Shown: positions 34,675 through 43,609, numbered from the stretch's first letter. The stretch is DNA of 64,000 nt from CBDHCC01 sp965261015 (GCA_965261015.1 CBDHCC010000001.1:62001-126000); one strand, 5' to 3'. The notes: generated from the sequence alone by a model not told the origin. A program made the numbers and translations.

Positions 34675-35448
34675 ATGATCCCCGCCCTCGCCGCCGTCGC
34701 GATCGCCGGATGGCTGTGGTTCGTCTTCGACGATGTGAAGAGTTACCGGCTGGTGCGGCAGCTGACCTCCTCGCGCGAACGCCAGCGATGGTATCGGACG
34801 TGGCTGGCAAAGGCCTTTGCGTTCTTCCTGGTGCTCTCCCTCATCGGGCTGGCGCTGTCGGGCGAACTGCTGGCGATCGTCACGCTGCCGGCCGCCTTCG
34901 GCGACCTGGCCGCCCGCGCGCGAGACGTGGTCGGCACAGACGAGATCTCCGCGCCGTTCCTGATCGGCTTGGGGTCGGCGTTCCTCGTCGGCACGGTTCT
35001 CTCCGCCTTTCTGACCGCCCGGACCTCTCGCAAGGCCAGGACCGCCGGCAATTTCGAGGCGCTGCTGCCGCGCAACGGACGGGAGCGGGTGTGGGCGGCC
35101 CTGCTGTCGCTCAATGCCGGCGTCAGCGAGGAACTGTTCTTCCGCCTCTACCTCCCCCTCCTCTTCATGCTCCTCACCGGCGATCCGCTGCTGGCCTTTG
35201 TCGTGTCGGCCGTGATGTTCGGCCTGTCGCACCTCTACCAAGGCGTGGTCGGCGTGCTGGTCACGGCATTGTTCGGCGCGATCGTGACCGCGGTGTACCT
35301 GACGACCGGCCAGCTGTGGATCGCGATCGCGCTGCACGTCGCGGTCGACCTGAACAGCCTGGTCCTCCAGCCGTTCCTGCTCTCGCTCTTCCGGCGCGGC
35401 GCGGGCGCTTCGCGAACGCCGACGAAGTCTACCGCCCCGGTTCGGTGA
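34675..35448 (+). CDS. CPBP-family intramembrane metalloprotease
   Basis: 257 residues from the ATG at 34675, about 6-7 membrane helices. The glutamic/metal active-site set is intact: E152-E153 and R157 in SEELFFRLYLP, H186 in MFGLSHLYQG, H221 and D225 in LHVAVDLNSL. CPBP proteases cleave membrane substrates or process peptides, and have no known place in flagellar assembly. Here it sits alone between fliJ and the sigma-54 promoter of fliK. Confidence 0.87.
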   Translation: MIPALAAVAIAGWLWFVFDDVKSYRLVRQLTSSRERQRWYRTWLAKAFAFFLVLSLIGLALSGELLAIVTLPAAFGDLAARARDVVGTDEISAPFLIGLGSAFLVGTVLSAFLTARTSRKARTAGNFEALLPRNGRERVWAALLSLNAGVSEELFFRLYLPLLFMLLTGDPLLAFVVSAVMFGLSHLYQGVVGVLVTALFGAIVTAVYLTTGQLWIAIALHVAVDLNSLVLQPFLLSLFRRGAGASRTPTKSTAPVR

Positions 35449-35519
35449 CGGCCGGGCGAGCGCGCGAACGAGGAAGCGCGTGCCGGCCGGCGTGAGTGTC
35501 CGCCGGATCGCCAGTCGTC

Positions 35520-35534
35520 TGGCACGCTTCCTGC
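35520..35534 (+). promoter_or_regulatory. sigma-54 promoter for the fliK operon
   Basis: TGGCACGCTTCCTGC with GG at 35521-35522 and GC at 35533-35534, ten bases apart; -24 box perfect, -12 CTGC. It lies 36 bases before the fliK TTG start and would drive fliKLMNOPQR-flhB. Confidence 0.82.
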
Positions 35535-35569
35535 TTTGATTTCGGGTGACCCCTTGAGGAGCCCGCCCG

Positions 35570-36781
35570 TTGATCTCGCCGACCGCCCCGACCGACCCGA
35601 TCCGCCGCTCCGCCGTCCCGCGCCTCCCGGCCGCGCTCGACGGCCTGTTCCCGGCGCTGCTGTCCGGCACCAGCTTGCCGGCCGGCAAGGACGTGCCGGT
35701 CAACGAGCCGTTACCGACCGAGCAGGACGACGGGACCGACGCAGCGGCGTCGCTCGGCGCACCCTTCGTGGTCCCGCCGCCGATCGTGCCGCTGGCGCCC
35801 GTCGCGACGGCGAACCCCGCGCCCCTCGACATCGGTGCCGAGCCAGCGGCGCGCAGCGCGTCCGCCTCGCCCGACGGGTCGCCAGTCCCGACGAGCGCTG
35901 ACGCCTCCGAGGAGGACACGGTCCGCGACGCCGCCGTTCCGTCGGGTTCCCTGCCGAACGCGGCCGTTCGCCCGGCGCGGACCCTTCCCGGCACGCCGCC
36001 CCTGGCCGACCCGGCCCCGGCCCTGCCGTCCGTCGGGCCGCCAGTCCCGCCCCCGGTCCGGCCCCCGCTTCTGCCCCTGGCCGCCCCGGACGCGGCCAAG
36101 GTCCTGCGGGCGGCGGAGGCCCTTGCCACCGCACCCGCCGTCGCGCCGGTCCTGGCGCACAGCGCGGACCGCCCGCCATCGGGCCGGCGTCCCCGCGCCA
36201 CCGACGCGATCGACACCCCCCCGGTCCTGCTCGCTCAGCCCGCCGCAACGGACCTGGTGGTCGACCCGCGCTTGCCCGGCGGCGGCGAGCGGCCGGGCGC
36301 AGTGACCCCGGCGGCTGTCGCGCCGACCCAGGCCTCCCGTCCGGCCGATCCGGCCGCGATGGCGGCGCTGGTCGAACATGTGGAGTTCGGCGGCGATGGC
36401 GGGACGATGGCCGACCGCGCCAGCCTGACCCTGGTGCATCACAGCGTCGGCCGGCTGGATGTGGCGCTCTCGGCGGAGGCCGATCGGGTGGGAAGCCAGG
36501 CCGGCGTGCGGCTGGGCTCCGACGATCCGGCCGTGCGCCAGACGCTGACGGACGCGGTGCCCGCCCTCGTCCGCGCCGCGGACGAACGCCGGCTGGAGCT
36601 GGGGGAGATCGTGATCGGCCCGTCCGAGGCGACGGTCCAGCGCGACGCCCGCGACCCGCCCGCCGGACGCGGTGGCGCGCCCGGCGGCGACGTCCCCTCC
36701 CAGCGCCGCGCGACACCGCCGGGCGCGCCCGCCTCCTCCACCCTCCCCACCGGCCGCCGCGCCGGTGGTCTGTTCGCCTGA
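35570..36781 (+). CDS. fliK: flagellar hook-length control protein FliK
   Basis: 403 residues from a TTG at 35570, supported by the ribosome site TTGAGGAG ending nine bases upstream. The first 280 residues are Pro/Ala-rich and disordered, as in FliK molecular rulers. A C-terminal substrate-specificity-switch domain follows (LTLVHHSVGRLDVALSAEAD, LVRAADERRLELGEIVIGPS), then a Pro/Gly-rich tail. It measures the hook and switches FlhB specificity. Sequence similarity is weak outside the C-terminal domain. Confidence 0.8.
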   Translation: MISPTAPTDPIRRSAVPRLPAALDGLFPALLSGTSLPAGKDVPVNEPLPTEQDDGTDAAASLGAPFVVPPPIVPLAPVATANPAPLDIGAEPAARSASASPDGSPVPTSADASEEDTVRDAAVPSGSLPNAAVRPARTLPGTPPLADPAPALPSVGPPVPPPVRPPLLPLAAPDAAKVLRAAEALATAPAVAPVLAHSADRPPSGRRPRATDAIDTPPVLLAQPAATDLVVDPRLPGGGERPGAVTPAAVAPTQASRPADPAAMAALVEHVEFGGDGGTMADRASLTLVHHSVGRLDVALSAEADRVGSQAGVRLGSDDPAVRQTLTDAVPALVRAADERRLELGEIVIGPSEATVQRDARDPPAGRGGAPGGDVPSQRRATPPGAPASSTLPTGRRAGGLFA

Positions 36782-36792
36782 AGAGAGAACCG

Positions 36793-37365
36793 ATGACCGC
36801 AGCTTCCGCGCCTGACACGCCGCCCAAATCCCGCCGCCTGAAGATCCTGGGCGCGGCGCTGCTGCTGCTCGCCGGAATCGGCGGGGGTGCCTACGCCGCC
36901 GCCTCCGGGTTGGTCGGGGGCGCGAGCGAGACCCACGACGAGCGCCCCCGCCTGGTCCGCAAGGGCGAGGCGGACCCCTATGCGCCGGCCGCCGCCGAAG
37001 GCGATCACGGGGGCGAGGCCCCGGAGGACGGGGCGGGCGGCGACCCCTATCGCCTGAGCTACTTCGTGTTCGACGACGAGTTCACGAGCAACCTGCGGGG
37101 CTCCGGCCATTTCGTTCAGCTCGGCCTGGCGGCGGCCACGCCCTATGACGGGCGGGTCGTCGGCTGGATGGCGCGCCACGAACTGGCGCTCAGGTCCGAG
37201 ATCCTGCTGGTGCTGGCCGACACGCCCGAAGCCGACGCCTACTCCCCCGACGGCAAGCGCCGGCTGGCGCGGCGACTCGTCGCGGCGATCAACGGCGTGC
37301 TGACGGCGCAGGAAGGCTTTGGCGGCGTCACCGCCGTCCACTTCAAGAGCTTCATCGTCCAGTGA
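36793..37365 (+). CDS. fliL: flagellar basal body-associated protein FliL
   Basis: 190 residues. One membrane anchor (about 17-40) near the N-terminus, an acidic linker, then the periplasmic FliL domain (YFVFDDEFTSNLRGSGHFVQ, HELALRSEILLVLADTPEAD). The C-terminus TAVHFKSFIVQ is typical. It surrounds the stator in flagella. fliM overlaps its stop. Confidence 0.9.
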   Translation: MTAASAPDTPPKSRRLKILGAALLLLAGIGGGAYAAASGLVGGASETHDERPRLVRKGEADPYAPAAAEGDHGGEAPEDGAGGDPYRLSYFVFDDEFTSNLRGSGHFVQLGLAAATPYDGRVVGWMARHELALRSEILLVLADTPEADAYSPDGKRRLARRLVAAINGVLTAQEGFGGVTAVHFKSFIVQ

Positions 37366-38264
37366 GCGCGCGCCATTGCGAGCGGCTGATGGCGGGCCGC
37401 GGCCCCGCGCCCGCCGACGAAGGCGCGCTCGGCCCCATTCATCATGCCCTGGCCCGCGCGCTGGGTCCCGTGCTGCGCCCGATGCTGGGCGATGCCGTGC
37501 GGCTGGAGGTGGAAGAGCCGCGGACGCTCTCCCGCGCCGCGCTGGCCGGCACGCTGGCCGACCACGGCCACCACGCCCTGCTGGCCGTCGAGGGCGATCC
37601 CGCGCGCGTGCTGGTCAGCCTGGCGGCCGGACCGTTGATGGCGGCGCTGGACGGCTGGTTCGGCGGCACCGGTCGCGCGCCCGACGCGCCCCCGGCGGAG
37701 CTGCCGGACAGCGCGCGCCTGATGGCGGAGCGGCTGGTGAACGGCATCGTTGCCGCGCTGGGCACCGCCTGGTCGGCGGACCGCCCACGCGCCTTTTCCG
37801 TCGCCCGCGCCGAGGAGCGGCTGGCGCACCTGCCCTGGCTGACCCCGGCGGACGCCGTCGTCCACGTCCGTCTGCTGGCCGCGTCGCCCGCGATGGGTGC
37901 CGCCTTTCCCGTCGATCTGTCCTACCCCGCCGCCGCCTTGGCCGGCTGGACCGGCGCGACGCGCCAGGCCCCGGCCCGCGCCGCCCCCGCCCGAGTCGAT
38001 GGGCTGGTGCGCGGCCCGCTGGGCGCGGTCGCCCTGCCGCTGCGCGCGGTGGTGGACGAGCCGCGCCTGCCGCTCGGCCGGGTCAGCCGGCTGGCGGTCG
38101 GCGACTGCATCCCGCTGGGCGTCGGCGGCCACGCCTCCCTGCGCCTGGGCGACCGCACGGTGGGCGAGGGCGTCGTCGGCACGGCCGCCGGCCGCGTCGC
38201 CATCCGCGTCACCTCCGCCTCTCCTCCTCCGGCGCTCGCCGCCCCCACCAAGGACCTGCCATGA
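37362..38264 (+). CDS. fliM: flagellar motor switch protein FliM
   Basis: 300 residues from a GTG at 37362 overlapping the fliL stop (GTGA). The middle CheC-like domain contains LMAERLVNGIVAALGTAWSA; the C-terminal SpoA domain reads LRAVVDEPRLPLGRVSRLAV and DCIPLGVGGHASLRLGDRTV. The usual N-terminal CheY-P-binding peptide (EIDxLL type) is not seen; the protein starts directly with a short Arg/Gly-rich stretch. It forms the C-ring with FliG and FliN. Confidence 0.87.
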   Translation: MSARHCERLMAGRGPAPADEGALGPIHHALARALGPVLRPMLGDAVRLEVEEPRTLSRAALAGTLADHGHHALLAVEGDPARVLVSLAAGPLMAALDGWFGGTGRAPDAPPAELPDSARLMAERLVNGIVAALGTAWSADRPRAFSVARAEERLAHLPWLTPADAVVHVRLLAASPAMGAAFPVDLSYPAAALAGWTGATRQAPARAAPARVDGLVRGPLGAVALPLRAVVDEPRLPLGRVSRLAVGDCIPLGVGGHASLRLGDRTVGEGVVGTAAGRVAIRVTSASPPPALAAPTKDLP

Positions 38265-38536
38265 CCCATCACCATCCCTTCGACCGCATCGCCGGCGTGG
38301 ACGTCACCCTGTCCGTCGAGCTCGGCCGCGCCCGAGTTGCGCTGCGCGACTTGCTGGCGCTGGCGGAGGGCAGCGTGGTGGCGCTCGACCGCCACGCCGA
38401 CGACCTGCTGGACCTCTACGCCAACCAGACGCTGATCGCGCGCGGCGAGGTGGTGAGCCAGGGCGACCGCTTCGCGCTCAGGATCGTCGAACTGGCGTCG
38501 GACGACGGCCTGCCCGTGGTGGAGCAGGCGGCGTGA
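38261..38536 (+). CDS. fliN: flagellar motor switch protein FliN
   Basis: 91 residues. A single SpoA domain: VDVTLSVELGRARVALRDLL, LDLYANQTLIARGEVVSQGD, FALRIVEL. Lacks the long N-terminal extension of enterobacterial FliN. ATG overlaps the fliM stop. Confidence 0.92.
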   Translation: MTHHHPFDRIAGVDVTLSVELGRARVALRDLLALAEGSVVALDRHADDLLDLYANQTLIARGEVVSQGDRFALRIVELASDDGLPVVEQAA

Positions 38537-38793
38537 TCGGCTGGTATCTCCTGAAGATCGCGCTGCTGCTGCCGCTCCTGGGCGGCTTCGCGTTCCTGCT
38601 GCTGTGGACCTGGCGCAAGGTCGAGGGCCGGATGCCGGGCGCCGCGCTCGAGCGGCTGGCACAGGTGCGCGAGACGACGATGCTGGCCCCGGGCACCCGG
38701 ATCGCCGTGGTCCGCTTCGATGGCCGCGACATCCTGGTCGCCCTTTCGCGCGGCGGCGTGACCCGGCTGGCGGAGGGCGGGCGCGATGCGTGA
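38533..38793 (+). CDS. fliO: flagellar biosynthesis protein FliO
   Basis: 86 residues from a GTG at 38533 overlapping the fliN stop. One N-terminal membrane helix (about 5-26) and a small basic cytoplasmic domain (TMLAPGTRIAVVRFDGRDIL). FliO assists FliP complex formation. The call rests on topology, size and position between fliN and fliP. Confidence 0.82.
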   Translation: MIGWYLLKIALLLPLLGGFAFLLLWTWRKVEGRMPGAALERLAQVRETTMLAPGTRIAVVRFDGRDILVALSRGGVTRLAEGGRDA

Positions 38794-39550
38794 GCGGCGC
38801 AAATGGGCCGCGCGGTGCCTCGCCGCGCTGGCCGCCGCGATGACGGCGACGGCCGCGCACGCGGCGCCGGTGGGCGCGCTCGACCGGCTGATGGGCGATG
38901 TGGGCGGACAGTCGGGCGAGCCGATCGCGCTCTCCATCCAACTGCTGCTGGTCATGGGCCTGCTGACGCTGCTGCCCACCCTCATCCTGATGATGACCAG
39001 CTTTACGCGCATCCTGATCGTGCTCTCGATCCTGCGCCAGGCGCTGGGGCTTCAGCAGTCGCCGCCCAATCCGGTGCTGATCGGCCTGGCCTTCTTCCTC
39101 TCGCTGTTCGTGATGGCCCCCACGCTGACCCAGGTGAACGCGACCGCGATCGAACCCTATGCGGCGGGCCAGACCGACCTGTCGGGCGCGGTCGCGAAGG
39201 GGGGAGAGGCGTTCCACGCGTTCATGGTCACCCAGACGCGCAAGACCGACCTGGCGCTCTTCTCCGACATGGCGAAACAGCCCGCCTACGCCTCGCCCGC
39301 CGCCGTGCCCTTCTCCGTCCTGTTGCCGGCCTTCGTCACCAGCGAGCTGAAGACGGCGTTCCAGATCGGGTTCCTGCTGTTCCTGCCGTTCCTCGTCATC
39401 GACCTGGTCGTCGCCTCCATCCTGATGGCGTTGGGCATGGTGATGATGTCCCCCACGATCATCTCGCTGCCCTTCAAGCTGCTCCTGTTCGTGCTGGTCG
39501 ATGGCTGGGCGATGACGATGGGGTCGCTCGCCGCGAGTTTCGGCGGATGA
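38786..39550 (+). CDS. fliP: flagellar export protein FliP
   Basis: 254 residues with an N-terminal signal peptide (MRERRKWAARCLAALAAAMT). Hallmarks: LMMTSFTRILIVLSILRQAL, AFFLSLFVMAPT, and ASILMALGMVMMSPTIISLP. It forms the pore of the export gate with FliQ and FliR. ATG overlaps the fliO 3' end. Confidence 0.96.
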   Translation: MRERRKWAARCLAALAAAMTATAAHAAPVGALDRLMGDVGGQSGEPIALSIQLLLVMGLLTLLPTLILMMTSFTRILIVLSILRQALGLQQSPPNPVLIGLAFFLSLFVMAPTLTQVNATAIEPYAAGQTDLSGAVAKGGEAFHAFMVTQTRKTDLALFSDMAKQPAYASPAAVPFSVLLPAFVTSELKTAFQIGFLLFLPFLVIDLVVASILMALGMVMMSPTIISLPFKLLLFVLVDGWAMTMGSLAASFGG

Positions 39551-39819
39551 GCGAGGCCACGCACTTCCTGTCCTTCGCGCATCAGGCGCTCTGGGTGCTG
39601 GCGCTGGTGGTCGCGCCCGTGCTGATCGCCACCCTGGCGGTCGGGCTGGTGATCGGCATGGTCCAGGCGGCGACCAGCGTGAACGAGCAGACGCTGACCT
39701 TCGTCCCCAAATTGGTGGTGACCGCGATCGTGCTCGTGGTTTTGGGCGGCACGATGATGGGGCTGGTGGCCGACTTCACCACCGGTATCTTCGAGGCGAT
39801 CGCGGGCGCGACCCGATGA
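39547..39819 (+). CDS. fliQ: flagellar export protein FliQ
   Basis: 90 residues with two membrane helices (about 12-35 and 52-75) and the family motif ATSVNEQTLTFVPKLVV. Four copies surround the FliP/FliR pore. ATG overlaps the fliP stop. Confidence 0.94.
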   Translation: MSEATHFLSFAHQALWVLALVVAPVLIATLAVGLVIGMVQAATSVNEQTLTFVPKLVVTAIVLVVLGGTMMGLVADFTTGIFEAIAGATR

Positions 39820-40592
39820 CCGGCACGCTCGACGTCAATATCGAAGCGGAGCTGTGGCGGCTCGTCTTCCTGATGGCGCGGGTGGGCGCGGCGTTCCTGG
39901 CCGGACCGTTGTTCGGCATGGGCGCGGTCCCCGTCCAGGTGCGGATCGCGCTGGCCGGTGCCATCGCGGTCCACCTGATGGCGTGGACCGGCCTGCAGCC
40001 GCCGGGCGACCTGATGAGCTTCGCCGGCCTGGCCGCCCTGGCGGGCGAGGTGGTGGTGGGGCTGGCGATCGGCCTGGTGTTCCAGTTCGCCTTCGCGATC
40101 CCCACCCTGGCGGCGGAGCTGATCGGCGGGCTGATGGGCCTGAACTTCGCCCAGACCATCGATCCGGCCAGTGGGGCGGGCACGACCGCGCTGGGCCAGC
40201 TGTTCACCGTGCTGATGGCCTTCCTGTTCGTCGGCCTCGACCTCCACCTGTTGATCGTCGCGCTGGTCCGCGAAAGCTTCGACGCCTTCCCGCCCGGCGT
40301 GGCGTGGCTGGGACCGGACCGGCTGGAAGAGATCGCGGCGTTCGGCGGGCAGATCTTCGCGAGCGCGCTGCTGCTGGCGCTGCCCGTCGCGCTGATCCTG
40401 TTGTCGGTGAACCTGATGACCGCGATCGTCAGCCGCGCCGCGCCGGCGCTCAACCTGTTCTCCATCGGCCTGCCCGCGACGTTCCTGGCCGGCGTGGTGG
40501 CGCTCGCCTTCGCGGCCCCGCTCCTCACCGACCAGCTGGCGGCCCGGCTGCAGGGCTTCGCGGCCGACGCGCCCGACCTGATCCTGCGATGA
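39816..40592 (+). CDS. fliR: flagellar export protein FliR
   Basis: 258 residues, about six membrane helices. Conserved: FLMARVGAAFLAGPLFGMGA, LIGGLMGLNFAQTIDPASGA, RAAPALNLFSIGLPATFLAG. It completes the FliPQR pore. ATG overlaps the fliQ stop. Confidence 0.94.
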   Translation: MTGTLDVNIEAELWRLVFLMARVGAAFLAGPLFGMGAVPVQVRIALAGAIAVHLMAWTGLQPPGDLMSFAGLAALAGEVVVGLAIGLVFQFAFAIPTLAAELIGGLMGLNFAQTIDPASGAGTTALGQLFTVLMAFLFVGLDLHLLIVALVRESFDAFPPGVAWLGPDRLEEIAAFGGQIFASALLLALPVALILLSVNLMTAIVSRAAPALNLFSIGLPATFLAGVVALAFAAPLLTDQLAARLQGFAADAPDLILR

Positions 40593-41716
40593 GCGAGGAG
40601 TCGGGCGAAAAGTCGTTCGCCCCGACGCAGAAGCGCCGCGACGACGCGGCGAAGGAGGGCGACCTCCTGCGGTCGAAGGACCTGGGCACCGCGGCCGCCG
40701 GGATCGCCGGCATCGCCTGGCTGTGGCTGTTCGGGGGCGCGATGATGGACGGCCTGCGCGACAGCTTCGCCGTGGCCTTTGACTGGCGGCGCGGCCGGTT
40801 GGAGGAGGTGGGGGGTGCCAGCGCCCTTCTGCGCGCGGTCGAGCCGGTTCTGCCGTCGCTCCTGGCCCTGCTCGGCATGGCCGTGGCGGCCGCTCTCCTG
40901 TCCCAGACCGCGCTGGGCCAGGTGCGGTTCTTCGGCGGGCTGGTCGCGCCCAAAGCCAAGCGGCTCGACCCGACGAAGGGGCTGGCGCGCATGTTCGGGC
41001 CGCAGGGGTGGATCGAACTGGCGAAGTCGCTCGCCAAGCTGGCGCTGCTGGGCGCGATCGGCTGGACCTTCCTTCGCGCGCAGCTGGTCGCGATGCCGTC
41101 GGTCGGACGCGGCGACCCGACGGCCGAGCTGGCGCACGCCGGCGACCAGCTGCTGCGCCTGCTCGCCGGGCTGACGGCGGGGCTGGTCGTCCTCGCCTTC
41201 ATCGACGTGCCGATCCAGTGGGTGCGCCAGTCCGGGCGGCTGCGGATGTCGCACCAGGACCTGCGCGACGAATCGAAACAGTCGGAGGGCAGCCCGGAGA
41301 AGAAGGGGATGATCCGCGCCCGCCAGCGCGAAATCCTGAAGGGCAGCGTGGCGGGTGGCCTGCGCCACGCCGACGTGGTCATCACCAACCCGACCCATTT
41401 CGCGGTCGCGCTGTCCTACGACGCCGCGAAGGCCCCGGCACCCGTCCTGACGGTCAAGGGCCGGGGCGCGCGGGCGCTGGCGATCCGCGAACTGGCGATG
41501 GAGCGCGGCATCACCGTGCTGGAATATCCCCGACTGGCGCGCGGGCTCTACTATACCGGTACCGAGGGCGGGCTGGTGCGATCCGACCTGTTCGTCGCGA
41601 TCGCCGCCGTCCTGGCATTCGTGTACGGGCTGAAGCGGGGCGACGACGTGGTGGCACCCGTCGTGGCCGTGCCGCCGTCGGCCGCCTTCGACGAGAACGG
41701 GCGACCGCAGCCTTAA
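40589..41716 (+). CDS. flhB: flagellar export switch protein FlhB
   Basis: 375 residues. Four membrane helices (about 33-50, 88-108, 145-165, 188-208) and a cytoplasmic domain with the self-cleavage motif N267-P-T-H270. N-terminal SGEKSFAPTQKRRDDAAKEG is typical. FlhB switches export from hook to filament proteins under FliK control. ATG overlaps the fliR stop. Confidence 0.95.
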   Translation: MSEESGEKSFAPTQKRRDDAAKEGDLLRSKDLGTAAAGIAGIAWLWLFGGAMMDGLRDSFAVAFDWRRGRLEEVGGASALLRAVEPVLPSLLALLGMAVAAALLSQTALGQVRFFGGLVAPKAKRLDPTKGLARMFGPQGWIELAKSLAKLALLGAIGWTFLRAQLVAMPSVGRGDPTAELAHAGDQLLRLLAGLTAGLVVLAFIDVPIQWVRQSGRLRMSHQDLRDESKQSEGSPEKKGMIRARQREILKGSVAGGLRHADVVITNPTHFAVALSYDAAKAPAPVLTVKGRGARALAIRELAMERGITVLEYPRLARGLYYTGTEGGLVRSDLFVAIAAVLAFVYGLKRGDDVVAPVVAVPPSAAFDENGRPQP

Positions 41717-41746
41717 TCCGGCCCGCCTCCGGTCGTTCGGGGGATC

Positions 41747-43141
41747 ATGGCTTCGATCGTCTCCACCCTGGGTTCCGGCAGCGGCATCGACATCCGCGAG
41801 CTGACCGCAAGCCTGGTCGCCGCGCAGTTCGCGCCGAAGCTCGCCCGGCTGGAGGGGCGGGGCGAACAGCTGGACGCCCAGATCAGCGCGGCCGCCACCA
41901 TCCGCAACCAGTTCACCTCGCTATCCGACGCGCTCGCCGCGCGCGTGCGGAGCGGCGACCTGGCCCGCGCACCGGTGTCCGCCGACCCGTCCGTCGTGAC
42001 CGTCGCGCTCGCCGAAGGCGCGCGACCGGACCGGCTGGACGCGGACGTGGTGGTCCAGCGACTCGCCCGCGCGCAGACGGTCGCCTCCCCCGCCTTTTCC
42101 ACTGCCGAGCAGGCACCCGGATCGGGCACGCTGACGATCCGGCTGGGAGACAGCGACGGAGCGACGGCGATCGAGGTGCCAGTCGCGGCCGGCCAGTCGC
42201 TGGCGTCCGTCGCCGAGGCGATCAATGCGGCGGCTGGCGACGCGGTCCACGCCTCCCTCGTCCGCTCCGACGACGGCGCGCGGCTGGTCCTGAAGGGCCC
42301 GACGGGTGCCCGGAACGGCTTCGCCATCGTGGTGCGGGCGGACGATCCCGACGGGGGACTGCGCCGCCTGTCCTATCCCGGCGAGGCCGCGGGCGCGGGC
42401 ATGACCCTGGGCCAGGCGGCGACGGACAGCCGGGTCACGGTCGACGGCATCGCGATCGAGCGCCCGACCAATCGCCTGGCGGACGTGCTGGACGCCGTCA
42501 CGCTCGACCTGCGCTCCGCCGCGGAGGGTCGCCAGGTCCACCTCTCCCTCGCCCGCCCCGCCGCCGCGATCGGCACGGCACTGGGCGACTTCGTGTCCGC
42601 GCTGGACCAGGTGCGCGCCACCCTGGCCGCCGCGTCCGACCCGAAGACGGGCGAGTTGCGCACGGACAGCGCCACCCGCGCCGCCGGACGGGCGGTGTCC
42701 CGCTTCACCTCGGTCGACCTGATGCCCGGCGCGGAGCCGGGCGCGCCGCGCACGCTGGCGGAACTCGGCGTGCGGACGGCGCGCGACGGGAGCCTGTCGC
42801 TCGACCAGGCGCAGTTCGAGCGCGCGGTGGCGCTCCACCCGGACGGCGTGGAGGCGCTGTTCGCGGTGGGGCTGCACGGGCTGGACGCCGCCGTGACCCG
42901 GCTGGCGCGGTCCGTCACCTCGGCGGCGGCGCCGGGCAGCCTGGCGGCTTCGGTGGACCGTTACGGTCGGTTGAAGGCGCAGGTCGCGACCGAACGCTTG
43001 AAACTGGACGCGGCGTCCGATCGGCTGCGCGACAGCATGACCGCCCAGTTCGCCCGCATGGACAGCCGGGTCGCCGGCTTCCGTTCGACCCAGAGCTTCC
43101 TGGACAACCAGATCAGAGCGTGGAACGCGGACCGGGGATGA
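41747..43141 (+). CDS. fliD: filament cap protein FliD
   Basis: 464 residues, the usual FliD length. N-terminal STLGSGSGIDIRELTASLVA and C-terminal RMDSRVAGFRSTQSFLDNQI are the conserved ends. Thirty bases follow flhB, so it may share its transcript. Caps the filament tip and folds flagellin. fliS overlaps its stop. Confidence 0.93.
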   Translation: MASIVSTLGSGSGIDIRELTASLVAAQFAPKLARLEGRGEQLDAQISAAATIRNQFTSLSDALAARVRSGDLARAPVSADPSVVTVALAEGARPDRLDADVVVQRLARAQTVASPAFSTAEQAPGSGTLTIRLGDSDGATAIEVPVAAGQSLASVAEAINAAAGDAVHASLVRSDDGARLVLKGPTGARNGFAIVVRADDPDGGLRRLSYPGEAAGAGMTLGQAATDSRVTVDGIAIERPTNRLADVLDAVTLDLRSAAEGRQVHLSLARPAAAIGTALGDFVSALDQVRATLAAASDPKTGELRTDSATRAAGRAVSRFTSVDLMPGAEPGAPRTLAELGVRTARDGSLSLDQAQFERAVALHPDGVEALFAVGLHGLDAAVTRLARSVTSAAAPGSLAASVDRYGRLKAQVATERLKLDAASDRLRDSMTAQFARMDSRVAGFRSTQSFLDNQIRAWNADRG

Positions 43142-43548
43142 CGCCGCCCGTCGCCCTGTCGCCCAGAGCGGCCTATGCGCGCGTCGCCTTCGACGCCCGC
43201 GTCGTGGCCGCCGATCCGGCCGAACTGGCGGAAGTGGCGTACGACGCGCTGCTGGCCGGACTGGCCGACACGCGACGCGCGCTCGCCGCCGGCCGGCTGG
43301 CGGGCCGCAGCGCCGGGCTGACGCGGGCGCTGACCGCGCTCAACCTCCTCGAAGCGGGGCTGGACCACGCAGCGGGCGGCGCGGTCGCGGCCAGTCTGGG
43401 CCAGTGGTATCGCACCCTGAGGCGCGCAATCCTGGACCGCGGCCTCGCCACCGATCCGGGCGCGTTCGATCCCCTGATCGCGGACGCCCGCGACCTGGCC
43501 GACGCCTGGCGCCAGGCGCGCACGGGCCGAACCGCCGAACGCGGTTAG
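43138..43548 (+). CDS. fliS: flagellin chaperone FliS
   Basis: 136 residues from the ATG at 43138 that overlaps the fliD stop. Four-helix architecture with AELAEVAYDALLAGLADTRR, LTRALTALNLLEAGLD, and LGQWYRTLRRAILD, matching FliS. Binds flagellin before export. No fliT follows. Confidence 0.85.
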   Translation: MTPPVALSPRAAYARVAFDARVVAADPAELAEVAYDALLAGLADTRRALAAGRLAGRSAGLTRALTALNLLEAGLDHAAGGAVAASLGQWYRTLRRAILDRGLATDPGAFDPLIADARDLADAWRQARTGRTAERG

Positions 43549-43609
43549 CGAAAGCCTAACCACTGCTCCGCCAAGGAGGGGTCGACCACCCCGTTCTCCG
43601 GAGACGCCC

